Part shown: positions 7,367 to 15,098 of the stretch, in pieces
Layout: each line of letters opens with the position of its first letter
Position numbering within the stretch: the stretch's first letter is position 1
NCBI GenBank assembly: GCA_012522575.1
Contig: JAAYKE010000011.1
Location: forward strand, 1 to 36,159
Source: Armatimonadota bacterium
Lineage (GTDB): Bacteria > Armatimonadota > UBA5829
Direction of reading: 5' to 3'
Length of the DNA: 36,159 bases
Position numbers and translations under genes: made by a program
The notes under the pieces: generated by a model
Database searches by the model: none
What the model saw: the letters and a program-made list of their open reading frames with translations, nothing else
Told to the model about the DNA's origin: nothing

Positions 7367-9307
7367 CTACTTATCCAGTGTCACGGCGTATACATCAACC
7401 CCAGCGGAGATATATAGCTTGCCATCGTTCGAGCACGCCACGTTATTAATCTTTTCCGGGGCAGTAGCGACCACCGAGGTCCTTCCGTTGCGCATATTGA
7501 GCTTAATTATATTCTTATTATGCGGGTAGAAGACAATGCCGTCCCCTGCTGTGGCATAACTTCGTCCGTACCTGCTCGGAGAATCCACCAGAGTCATGAA
7601 CCTGTGTTTGATCGTATCGAACAGGGTCATTTTGCCGTTGACTGTGATCAGCACGCGCCTGGATTTCGCGTCGTATGCGAGCGCCCACACATTAGTGCTG
7701 CCCTCGAATTCCTTTTTGAAGATTACTTCTTCGGTTTTCGGATCAAGGACGCCGAACCTTGGACTTTCTCCGGATTTTGTGGGCAGGCCGTTGCCGCCGA
7801 GTCCTGAGCTGATGTAAACCATGCCATCATCCGCCGGCAATGCGCTGATTATGACCTGCTCGCCGAGCGGGTTTTCTATGACTTTGTTGTCCCCGGTTTT
7901 GAGATCGGTTATGGATACAGCCCCGCCGTATTTGCCGTATTGCGTGTACCAACCGGTATAGAGCTTGCCATCCGGGCCGAGATTTGTGCCCCCTTCCGGC
8001 CTGATGTAGCCTTGTGAGCCGAGGCTTGCAATCACCTTTGCATTTACGCGAATTATCTGAACCCAGTGCTGTGACGGATCGTACTTTACATTGTCGCCGC
8101 GAACGTAGGATACCGCGTAGACCTTGTCGTCGAAGAATGCGACATCATATACCTCTCCTCCGGCATCACATATCCTGTTTGTGCTCACGTATTCCTTTGT
8201 ATCAGGATTCATCCACCAAAGAGTCTGGCCGAAGGTCGGGCCTCCCCACAGCTTGCCATCGGGAGCCACTCTCAGGAACATAGACAGGCGAGGCGCGGAT
8301 TCTACGGGAACCGGCTTCAGTTCAACTTTGGTATCGCCGGGTTTGATCACAAAATAATCCTGCCCGCGCAGTCCTAGCACCCATCCTTTGCTGGTCACTT
8401 GCTGTATTCCGCCGCGATGCATATCAAGATCGCAGATCAGTTTGATGTCTTCGTCGCCGACTGTATAGCTATATAGAGCGCGGCCCTGTGTCATATACGC
8501 CGTTGTCGGGGTCGTCATGCGCGCAAAGGACCATATGCCTTTGTCCGCAGGAGGCGTGGGGAATGGTATGGGTTTGATCTCTTCCAGGGTTTTGCCGTCG
8601 AAAACCTGCCTGCCGGTGACAAAGTTACCGTCGAAATTTGTTCCGAACACTCCGTTGGATATGCCGGGCGGAGCAGACTCGAATTTTTTGGTTTTAGGGT
8701 CGTAAATCAGGCTGGTAGGTTTTTCTGTGTTGAAATAGCATAGTATTCGGCCATCGGGCAGCGCCCATACATATCTGCAATATAGATTGGGAGGCGCAGG
8801 AGCGCCGATGTCCTCTACGGTATAATCATCTAGATTTAGCGCGCCGAGTTTGCCGCCGGGATATGTGCCGCCATAGACCCTGCCGTCGTTGCCCAAAGCA
8901 AGGTTCCAGATGTAGGTCTCGCCGGGAAAGTCCGAAACTTTGATAAACTCCATTTTATTGAGGTCAAAGGTCATAAATACGCCGTCATAAAATGTGCCGA
9001 CGATCATCCTGTCCCCCGGAACTTCGCTGAGCGCCCAGGAACCTGACCCGGCAGGCGCACGATAGGATCGACCTGTGTCGTTTTCAAAGTCTATGAAAAG
9101 AAGCTCGCCGTGGGTGCTTTCGTTCATATCGGAAAGCACAAACAACTCATTGCCGGTTGCGCGATCCTTCACCAGAGCCGTCGCAAGGATATTTTTCGCC
9201 CGACACGGCTGCCCGAGGTGCTTAAATTCTGCCGCTCCCGCGCTTGCCGCAATGGACATCAGGGCTATGCTTGTCAACATCATACCAATAGCTTTCTCCC
9301 AGTTCAT
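7367..9307 (-). CDS. Exported beta-propeller protein
   Basis: A 646-residue exported protein built of repeated beta-propeller blades. ATG 9307 is chosen because GGAGG lies just upstream on the minus strand and because it puts a signal peptide at the N-terminus (MNWEKAIGMMLTSIALMSIA, AASAGA, cleavage before AEFKH); reading further upstream only adds non-signal residues. Blade-like units recur: WALSEVPGDRMIVGTFYDG, WNLALGNDGRVYGGTYPGGK, WALPDGRILCYF, LRVAPDGKLWGGP, LGPDGKLYTGWY, LPADDGMVYISSG, and a final SNDGKLYISAG. The pattern (D-G-K/R/M-L/V-Y-G/S) resembles SMP-30, YncE and two-component-sensor-type propellers. No active site was recognised. It probably acts in the periplasm or at the surface as a binding protein or lyase-like enzyme for the substrate of the in-frame downstream MFS permease; that role is inference. 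Confidence 0.8.
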   Translation of the reverse strand: MNWEKAIGMMLTSIALMSIAASAGAAEFKHLGQPCRAKNILATALVKDRATGNELFVLSDMNESTHGELLFIDFENDTGRSYRAPAGSGSWALSEVPGDRMIVGTFYDGVFMTFDLNKMEFIKVSDFPGETYIWNLALGNDGRVYGGTYPGGKLGALNLDDYTVEDIGAPAPPNLYCRYVWALPDGRILCYFNTEKPTSLIYDPKTKKFESAPPGISNGVFGTNFDGNFVTGRQVFDGKTLEEIKPIPFPTPPADKGIWSFARMTTPTTAYMTQGRALYSYTVGDEDIKLICDLDMHRGGIQQVTSKGWVLGLRGQDYFVIKPGDTKVELKPVPVESAPRLSMFLRVAPDGKLWGGPTFGQTLWWMNPDTKEYVSTNRICDAGGEVYDVAFFDDKVYAVSYVRGDNVKYDPSQHWVQIIRVNAKVIASLGSQGYIRPEGGTNLGPDGKLYTGWYTQYGKYGGAVSITDLKTGDNKVIENPLGEQVIISALPADDGMVYISSGLGGNGLPTKSGESPRFGVLDPKTEEVIFKKEFEGSTNVWALAYDAKSRRVLITVNGKMTLFDTIKHRFMTLVDSPSRYGRSYATAGDGIVFYPHNKNIIKLNMRNGRTSVVATAPEKINNVACSNDGKLYISAGVDVYAVTLDK

Positions 9308-9513
9308 CAGAGTCCTCCAGTTTGCCTGACCTATGTTAACTGAAATTGCACGGGCCGTAAAGACGCTTCTCTGCAATAAGCAGCTTTTAAGGCCGGCGGC
9401 AATGAAAATCACAGACTTTTGAGACCATTGCAAAGCGGGTAATCTGTGCCAATGAGGCGAGAGATGATATAATATTGCCGTTGGGCGATTGGGCTGATAA
9501 AAATTGCCCGAAG

Positions 9514-9525
9514 TGACCTAAGTCA
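9514..9525 (+). promoter_or_regulatory. CRP/FNR-type palindromic operator upstream of hcp
   Basis: A perfect 12-base inverted repeat, TGAC-CTAA-GTCA, flanked by A/T. The half-site and spacing (TGA-N6-TCA) are those of CRP/FNR-family regulators; HcpR, the FNR-like regulator of hybrid cluster protein genes in several anaerobes, is reported to use a TTGAC-N4-GTCAA-like site. Its centre (9519.5) is 41.5 bases before the start point predicted from the TATACT at 9549-9554, the standard class II activator position. Confidence 0.6.
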
Positions 9526-9548
9526 AATTTAACGCCCATATATAGCGA

Positions 9549-9554
9549 TATACT
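9549..9554 (+). promoter_or_regulatory. -10 element of the hcp promoter
   Basis: TATACT, five of six bases of the sigma-70 consensus. The bases 17 upstream (AATTTA) are a poor -35, as expected if the operator at 9514-9525 supplies activation. Predicted start near 9561 gives a leader of about 36 bases with AGGAG at 9584-9588. Confidence 0.5.
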
Positions 9555-9596
9555 ATTGGTGTAGACTGTTAATAGGCTCAGAGAGGAGATCGTTTT

Positions 9597-11246
9597 ATGA
9601 GTATGTTTTGCTATCAATGCGAGCAGACCGCCAAAGGCTCCGGCTGTACGGCCGTTGGCGTATGCGGCAAGGATGCATCAACCGCAACGCTGCAGGACTT
9701 GCTGTTATATGCGGCCAAAGGCATATCGATGTATGCCCACAGGGCACGACAATTCGGCGCTTCCGATATCGATGTCGATATTTTCGTTATCAAAGCGCTG
9801 TTCGCGACGGTAACAAATGTGGACTTCGACCCGGAGCGCCTGCAGGGGATGCTCATTGAAGCTGCCAGCCTGCGTGACAAAGCAAAGGCTGTTTATGAGG
9901 ACGCCTGCGCAAAAGCCGGCAAAACCCCCGATCGATTGGATGGAGCCGCGCAGTGGAAACCCGAAAGCTCCATTGACGGCCTGATCGCACAGGGCGCTGA
10001 AATCTCGATTGTAAAGCGGATGACATCGCTTGGCGATACGATTGCGGGCTTGCAGGAACTGGTCACTTATGGGTTGAAGGGCGCGGCTGCGTATGCCGAC
10101 CACGCTCACATATTGGGCGTTCACAGCGACGAGCTATATGCGCTGTTCCATGAGGCAATGGACTTTCTGACCAAGCCGGACCCTACCCTCGATGAACTTC
10201 TGGGCTGGGCGCTTAAGACCGGCGAGATTAATATGAAGGCGATGGAGATTCTGGATGCGGCCAACACGGGCGCATACGGCCATCCCGTGCCGACTCAGGT
10301 GCGCGTGGAGCCGCTGAAAGGCAAGGCTATAGTGGTCTCCGGGCACGATCTCAAAGACCTCGAAGAGCTGCTCAAGCAAACCGAGGGCAAGGGAATCAAC
10401 ATCTACACCCACGGCGAAATGCTGCCGGCGCATGGTTATCCTAAGCTGAAAGCATACAAGCACCTCGTGGGCAACTTTGGCGGCGCGTGGCAAAACCAGG
10501 TCAAGGAATTCAACCAGTTCCCCGGTGCGATTTTGATGACCACCAACTGTATCCAGAAGCCGCGGGAATCTTATAAAGGCCGCATATTCACATCCGGTCT
10601 GGTTGCGTGGCCCGGAGTTGAGCATGTGCATAACTCCGACTTCAGCAAGGTCATTGAGGCCGCGCTGGCTGCGCCGGGCTTTGAAGAGGATGGCCCGGAC
10701 AAGGAAATCACGGTAGGATTTGGCCATAACGCGGTTATGAGCGTGGCTGGACCAGTGATTGATGCGGTCAAATCGGGCGCGATCAAGCACTTCTTCCTGG
10801 TAGGCGGTTGTGATGGCGCGAAGCCGGGTCGCAACTACTACACCGATTTTGCGCAGCAGGTTCCTAAGGACTGCGTGATTCTGACCCTTGCATGCGGCAA
10901 ATATCGCTTCAACAAACTCGAATTCGGGGACATCGGAGGAATTCCGAGGTTGCTCGATATCGGTCAGTGCAATGACGCATATTCTGCAATTCAGATTGCG
11001 GTCGCGCTGGCAGAGGCGTTTGGAGTGGGCGTAAATGACCTGCCGCTTTCGCTGATTTTGAGCTGGTATGAGCAGAAGGCTGTCGCGATTCTGCTGACCC
11101 TGCTTTACCTTGGGATCAAAAACATCCGCCTTGGGCCGACCTTGCCGGCGTTCGTGACACCGGACGTGCTCAATGTGCTGGTGGAGAAATTCAATATTAT
11201 GCCGATCTCGACTCCCGAAGAGGATTTGAAGGCTATATTGGGCTGA
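9597..11246 (+). CDS. hcp: Hydroxylamine reductase / hybrid cluster protein
   Basis: A 549-residue hybrid cluster protein. The family carries an N-terminal cubane cluster and a 4Fe-2S-2O hybrid cluster; it reduces hydroxylamine in vitro and NO to N2O in vivo, and is linked to nitrosative-stress defence in anaerobes. The N-terminal ligands are C5, C8, C17 and C23 (C-x2-C-x8-C-x5-C), the spacing of the strict-anaerobe class I proteins. Hybrid cluster segments are also clear: GHDLKDLEELL, YTHGEMLPAHGYP, TTNCIQKP, VGGCDGAKPGRNYYTDF, LACGKYRFN, and DIGQCNDAYSAIQIA. AGGAG at 9584-9588 is eight bases before ATG. It is a single-gene unit, with an FNR-type operator before it and a terminator after it. 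No NADH-dependent reductase (Hcr) is adjacent. Confidence 0.97.
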   Translation: MSMFCYQCEQTAKGSGCTAVGVCGKDASTATLQDLLLYAAKGISMYAHRARQFGASDIDVDIFVIKALFATVTNVDFDPERLQGMLIEAASLRDKAKAVYEDACAKAGKTPDRLDGAAQWKPESSIDGLIAQGAEISIVKRMTSLGDTIAGLQELVTYGLKGAAAYADHAHILGVHSDELYALFHEAMDFLTKPDPTLDELLGWALKTGEINMKAMEILDAANTGAYGHPVPTQVRVEPLKGKAIVVSGHDLKDLEELLKQTEGKGINIYTHGEMLPAHGYPKLKAYKHLVGNFGGAWQNQVKEFNQFPGAILMTTNCIQKPRESYKGRIFTSGLVAWPGVEHVHNSDFSKVIEAALAAPGFEEDGPDKEITVGFGHNAVMSVAGPVIDAVKSGAIKHFFLVGGCDGAKPGRNYYTDFAQQVPKDCVILTLACGKYRFNKLEFGDIGGIPRLLDIGQCNDAYSAIQIAVALAEAFGVGVNDLPLSLILSWYEQKAVAILLTLLYLGIKNIRLGPTLPAFVTPDVLNVLVEKFNIMPISTPEEDLKAILG

Positions 11247-11259
11247 TCGGCTGGATAAC

Positions 11260-11289
11260 GGATGGGGTCTGCGGATCCCATCCTTTTTT
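11260..11289 (+). terminator. Intrinsic terminator of hcp
   Basis: GGATGGG (11260-11266) pairs exactly with CCCATCC (11277-11283) around a 10-base loop and is followed by six T (11284-11289). It lies 13 bases after the hcp stop. Confidence 0.9.
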
Positions 11290-11326
11290 ATGTCTGCAAA
11301 TTAGAAAATCGGGGCTGGATGTGCGA

Positions 11327-11938
11327 CTACGGCTCAATGCCAATGAGCACCAGCGGGACCGCAGGAACGCCTCGGCCCTGACGAATTACATTGTAGAATT
11401 CCCCTTCGTAGTAGGAAGGGCCGGAACTCATCTCACGCTGCAGCGACTTCATCGGCATAATCTCAATGCCTACATCGATCCGATCACCCACATAAAATGC
11501 CAGATGCTTTACGAAAAGATCGTACGCAACAAATGAGTATTTACCAAATTGCACTTCTATTGCCACGCGATCTTTCACAAAATCGGTCTGATTATAGCTG
11601 AAGATGGCCTCCTGACCTGCTTGTTCAATCGCCTGTTTCTGTTCTTCAGGCGGCAAACTTAGCGTCTCGCGGATCAGTTTCTCATCTTTTGTAACCCAAT
11701 AATTTACTCGGCTCTCTGCCCATTGGGCTTCACGCAGTTTTTCAGCAAAAGATGCATTCAAGTCAACAGGGCTATAGAGCATCTTTCCCAGCATATTGCG
11801 TTCTCTGGACACTTTAGTTCTGCAAGCCTCCGCGTCAACAGCTCCAATGATATTTATGATTTCGTCATAAAGCTTCGGCTTGTGCACGAGCAAAAACTCA
11901 TAGCCGTTAAGATGAGAATGCATTGCGGCTATTTTCAT
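11327..11938 (-). CDS. BglII/BstYI-type type II restriction endonuclease
   Basis: A 203-residue protein with the BglII/BstYI endonuclease pattern: an N-terminal helical region, then QTDFVKDRVAIEVQFGKYSFVAYDLFVKHLAFYVGD split by D119, E128 and Q130. The D-x8-E-x-Q spacing equals the D84/E93/Q95 active site of BglII, and the length equals that of BstYI as I recall it. Family members cut after the first base of AGATCT or RGATCY; which applies cannot be read from the sequence. The ATG at 11936-11938 overlaps the stop of the methyltransferase gene by four bases (ATGA), so protective methylation is translated first and the two are coupled. Expected to act on unmodified incoming DNA in the cytoplasm. 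Confidence 0.85.
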   Translation of the reverse strand: MKIAAMHSHLNGYEFLLVHKPKLYDEIINIIGAVDAEACRTKVSRERNMLGKMLYSPVDLNASFAEKLREAQWAESRVNYWVTKDEKLIRETLSLPPEEQKQAIEQAGQEAIFSYNQTDFVKDRVAIEVQFGKYSFVAYDLFVKHLAFYVGDRIDVGIEIMPMKSLQREMSSGPSYYEGEFYNVIRQGRGVPAVPLVLIGIEP

Positions 11939-12882
11939 TCTGATTCCTCATTTAATGATATCTGAGTGTTGGAACCGTCAGTCCACGGCGGACTAACGAG
12001 CGTTTTGCCGGCTTTTGATGGATCGAAAACAGGTCGATCCATCGGTCGCGTGCGCAGATCGCCGTCAATCTCTTGTTGTATCCGCTGTTTGGCCAGTTCA
12101 ATATATTTAGGGTGAATCTCCACGCCGGCTCCGCGCCTGCCGTGGCGAATTGCAGCAATGATACTGGTTCCTGAGCCAAGAAATGGGTCAAATACCAGAT
12201 CGCCCTCGTTTGTCATAGAAAGCACAAGGCGTTCGATTAACTCGACGGGAAACTGGCAAGGATGCTCAGTCTTCTCAACGTGATTACTTTTTACGTTCGG
12301 TATGATCCAAAGATCGCCCGGGTTCTTGCCCAGCGGGTTACACGAATATTGTCCGGCTTTCGGGCCTTTGAAGTGCTTCTTTCCGGGGTATTTTTGCGGC
12401 ACTCTCACAGGATCAAGGTTAAATACATAGTCATTTCCCTTGGTAAACCACATAATTGTCTCGTAGCGACCGGAAAATCTCCGCGAACAGTGCAGGCCGT
12501 GCTCGAAATGCCAGATTATGCGGTTGCGCATTATCAGCCCTGAATCGACAAACACGGAATAGAGCAGCGCATCCAGCGGAACTACGCTACCATCTTCTAC
12601 AAAATTGCCGACCTGCCAGCATATACTCCCGGCGGGCTTCAGAATTCTTACGCACTGCTCTATCACCGCAGACTGCTGGGCGATGTAGTCACGCAACTCC
12701 ATCTTCTTCTCGTATTCCTTGCCGATGTTGTATGGAGGAGAAGTGACGACAAGCTGCGCGGATTCATCTGGAAAGTCATTCAAATGCTCCAGGCAATCGC
12801 CTTCGAATAAAACATACTCCGGAGGGCGCGCGGCATTTGACCGTTGATCTGAGAATAGGGCCAAGTTCCCTTGAGCAGGCAT
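11935..12882 (-). CDS. Type II DNA methyltransferase (beta class, N4-cytosine or N6-adenine)
   Basis: A 315-residue amino-methyltransferase. The catalytic motif IV TSPPYNIGKEYE (SPPY at 48-51) precedes the AdoMet-binding motif I DPFLGSGTS (FLGSG at 234-238) and GVEIHPKYIELAKQR, so the motif order is IV before I, the beta class. SPPY is typical of N4-cytosine enzymes, matching what is known of BglII-type modification, but N6-adenine cannot be excluded. A predicted target-recognition stretch lies between the motifs, with NRIIWHFEHGLHCSRRFSGRYE and LWIIPNV. GGGAG lies about eight bases upstream of ATG 12882. It is the first gene of a two-gene unit with the endonuclease. No controller (C) protein or Vsr-type nuclease is adjacent. 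Confidence 0.92.
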   Translation of the reverse strand: MPAQGNLALFSDQRSNAARPPEYVLFEGDCLEHLNDFPDESAQLVVTSPPYNIGKEYEKKMELRDYIAQQSAVIEQCVRILKPAGSICWQVGNFVEDGSVVPLDALLYSVFVDSGLIMRNRIIWHFEHGLHCSRRFSGRYETIMWFTKGNDYVFNLDPVRVPQKYPGKKHFKGPKAGQYSCNPLGKNPGDLWIIPNVKSNHVEKTEHPCQFPVELIERLVLSMTNEGDLVFDPFLGSGTSIIAAIRHGRRGAGVEIHPKYIELAKQRIQQEIDGDLRTRPMDRPVFDPSKAGKTLVSPPWTDGSNTQISLNEESE

Positions 12883-12970
12883 ATCAACTCCCTGATTTGT
12901 GCTGAGGGTATTGTACAGCAGACAATTTCACCGGTCAACCGCAACAACGGCCTGCGAATGCGCCTTGCTT

Positions 12971-13765
12971 TTATAAGCCCAGCAGCCTGCTTGCGTTTCC
13001 GCCGAGCACTGCCTCGATTTCGTCTGATGTGAGGTCTAATGCGCGGATGCCTTCGAGTTCAGCGGCTTGATCTGTCCAGGGAGAATCCGTAGCAAACATG
13101 ACGCGATGCAAGCCGTGTGCGCGGATCATCGATGTCATTGATTCCGCTCCCATATCGGTCAGTGAATAGCTGGTATCGAAGTAAAGATCCCGGCCTGTCA
13201 GATACTGATAGACCTCGTCCCAGCATTGATAGCCGCCCATGTGCCCGGCAATTATTGTCAGATTTGATACTTCGTCGAGCACTTTGGCAAGTCTGTCCGG
13301 CGTGCAGTGCACCGGAGGAGGCAAGCCTATATCGACTCCGGCATGAAACAATACTATAAGACCCGCATCGGCCAAGGCTCGATAAATCGGGTTAAGCCGA
13401 GGCTCATCGACGAAAAACAGCTGGTAGTCAGGATGAAACTTGACTCCTTTGACGCCATCGGCAACCAGCATATCGATCTCAGATTGCCAATCGTCCTGAT
13501 CGGGATGGATGCTGCCAAAGCAAATCAGGTCGTCGTTTTCACGAGATACCTCGGCTGCCCAGCGATTGATGCTGCGCACCTGAGAGGGCTTTGTCGCTAT
13601 GGGCGCGATCACCGAGATATCCACGCCGGCACGCCGCATCGATGCGCGAACTCCGGCGCAAGTGCCATCGGTGAACGGTTCTACTTCAGCGCTTGCGCTG
13701 AGCGACTCCATAGCGCGTGGCGCAAGTGCGTCCGGAAAGGCGTGGGTATGCGTGTCTATAATCAT
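12971..13765 (-). CDS. Amidohydrolase family 2 metal-dependent hydrolase
   Basis: A 264-residue TIM-barrel hydrolase of the Amidohydro_2 type, the family of ACMSD and related decarboxylases and hydrolases. Metal-site motifs run in order: DTHTH at the N-terminus (D4, H6, H8), GVKFHPDYQ, LFHAGVD, IIAGHMGGY, and FATDSPW near the end with the conserved Asp. ATG 13765 is chosen because it places IIDTHTH directly at the N-terminus, as is typical; the frame continues 30 residues upstream without family-like sequence. No good ribosome site precedes it. It diverges from engB, 115 bases away. The substrate is unknown; no neighbour suggests a pathway. Confidence 0.82.
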   Translation of the reverse strand: MIIDTHTHAFPDALAPRAMESLSASAEVEPFTDGTCAGVRASMRRAGVDISVIAPIATKPSQVRSINRWAAEVSRENDDLICFGSIHPDQDDWQSEIDMLVADGVKGVKFHPDYQLFFVDEPRLNPIYRALADAGLIVLFHAGVDIGLPPPVHCTPDRLAKVLDEVSNLTIIAGHMGGYQCWDEVYQYLTGRDLYFDTSYSLTDMGAESMTSMIRAHGLHRVMFATDSPWTDQAAELEGIRALDLTSDEIEAVLGGNASRLLGL

Positions 13766-13862
13766 AATGACTATATTGTAGCCATTCCTTAAGGCTGGGT
13801 CAATGCCGACGCGAGTATATTTTACAGCAGCCTGCCCTTTAGCGTTTATCGTCAAAGCCGGT

Positions 13863-13868
13863 TATAAT
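13863..13868 (+). promoter_or_regulatory. -10 element immediately before engB
   Basis: A perfect TATAAT. The predicted start (near 13875) is only three to six bases before the first engB ATG, so the transcript would be nearly leaderless, or the GGTGGAG just before ATG is only partly included. No good -35 is seen at 16-18 bases. Confidence 0.4.
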
Positions 13869-13880
13869 GGTGGAGTTATG

Positions 13881-14471
13881 ATGCATATAAAAGCAGAGTT
13901 TGTGACCAGCGTAGCCCGATTGGATCAGCTTCCCGATGAGCCGCTGCCGGAGATCGCTTTGGCGGGCAGATCGAATGTCGGCAAGTCATCGTTGATAAAC
14001 AGGCTTCTCGGCAACTCGAAACTGGCGCGCACATCCAATACTCCCGGACGCACGCAGACTCTGAACTACTATCGCGTAAGCCCGCCCGATATCAGAGCGT
14101 TCTTTCTGGTGGATATGCCGGGATACGGCTATGCGGCTGTTAATCGAGCAAAGCGCTCCGATTGGGGAAATCTCATCGAAGGCTATGCCAGTTCCCGCCC
14201 GACGCTTCGCGGCATCATTCAATTGATCGACCTGCGACATCCGCCGCAGCCGCTGGATCATTCGATGTCGCAGTGGTTGCGAGATCGCCGATTCAACTCT
14301 CTGGTCGTCGGCACTAAGGCCGATAAGGTGGCCAGAACCAAAGTGCCGGAGCTTATGCTCAAAATTGCCGAGAACCTGAATATAGACAGCCGTGACACAA
14401 TGGCGTTCTCCGCTCAGAGCGGATTGGGGCGCGATATGCTTTGGCAGTGGATCGTGGACATGGTGGCATGA
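13881..14471 (+). CDS. engB: Ribosome biogenesis GTP-binding protein YsxC/EngB
   Basis: A 196-residue essential GTPase that assists late assembly of the large ribosomal subunit. All five G motifs are visible: the P-loop GRSNVGKSS (29-37), the G2 region TPGRTQ, G3 DMPGYG, G4 TKAD (145-148) and G5 FSAQS. The length is normal for the family. There are two adjacent ATG codons (13878 and 13881). GGAG at 13872-13875 is five bases before the second and only two before the first, so 13881 is preferred. The frame is open upstream to 13803, but those residues do not look like the family. A TATAAT sits just upstream. The next gene, a coiled-coil membrane protein, starts 109 bases downstream. Confidence 0.93.
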   Translation: MHIKAEFVTSVARLDQLPDEPLPEIALAGRSNVGKSSLINRLLGNSKLARTSNTPGRTQTLNYYRVSPPDIRAFFLVDMPGYGYAAVNRAKRSDWGNLIEGYASSRPTLRGIIQLIDLRHPPQPLDHSMSQWLRDRRFNSLVVGTKADKVARTKVPELMLKIAENLNIDSRDTMAFSAQSGLGRDMLWQWIVDMVA

Positions 14472-14580
14472 TCAGCCGCCTGCCGGCATCATCCGACAAT
14501 AAATAATGAAGGTATGAAGCGATTCGGAGATGAACAATAGTTTACGACCGACAACGCTTTCGAATGGGAGGGAGCAATAA

Positions 14581-15045
14581 ATGTCCACAGAAACCGCGCT
14601 CGGAATAATAGCCATCTGCCAATTGCTTATCACGATTGCAATAATCGCGGGCACGGCAGGGGTGATTATTGCATTAATCATTTTCAAAAAAGTCATCTCC
14701 TCAAAGCTCGACCAACTGATCGGCAGCGTTGAACCGATCCTTGAGCAAACCAGAGACATAGCCGAACAGGCAAAAGAGGCCACCGAGAAGCTCAATACCA
14801 CGGTGGAATCTATTCTCTCCAGGGCGGACGACACCGCAGAAAAACTATCCTCGAGGGTGGACAGCGTCTCGGCCAAAGTTGCGCAGGTAGTAAGCCCTAA
14901 GGTGGCGAGCTATGCCGCGGCGGCCGTCAAAGGATTTGAGCTAATCCAACAGGTCTTTGCAGCACGTCGAGCGGCTGCCACAGCAACCGATGCACCGGAG
15001 GAGACAGAAAAGACAGAGCCGACAGAAGAGCGGCAGGATAGCTGA
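14581..15045 (+). CDS. Membrane-anchored coiled-coil protein (DUF948-like)
   Basis: A 154-residue protein with one N-terminal membrane segment (about residues 8-36, IIAICQLLITIAIIAG and following), then a long amphipathic helix (KLDQLIGSVEPILEQTRDIAEQAKEATEKLN and on, split by heptad-like spacing), an Ala-rich stretch around AAAAVKGFELIQQVFAARR, and an acidic Thr/Glu tail. This is the architecture of DUF948-type proteins (YtxG-like), usually linked to envelope or stress functions, but the assignment rests on shape rather than motifs. A strong GGGAGGGAG lies six bases before ATG 14581. It is transcribed in the same direction as engB, 109 bases away, and converges with the STN-domain gene. Confidence 0.75.
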   Translation: MSTETALGIIAICQLLITIAIIAGTAGVIIALIIFKKVISSKLDQLIGSVEPILEQTRDIAEQAKEATEKLNTTVESILSRADDTAEKLSSRVDSVSAKVAQVVSPKVASYAAAAVKGFELIQQVFAARRAAATATDAPEETEKTEPTEERQDS

Positions 15046-15098
15046 GCTTTAATTTGCTCGGCTAAAATGCTGTGTGCGTTTTGATGGTCGAAACCCGA

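Noticed and set aside
7367-9433. Longer start (TTG- or ATG-like at 9433) for the propeller protein
   Set aside because: The extra 42 residues have no signal-peptide shape and no ribosome site; ATG 9307 has both.
10134-10790. 218-codon minus-strand open frame opposite hcp
   Set aside because: Antisense shadow of hcp in high-GC codon usage; no family pattern.
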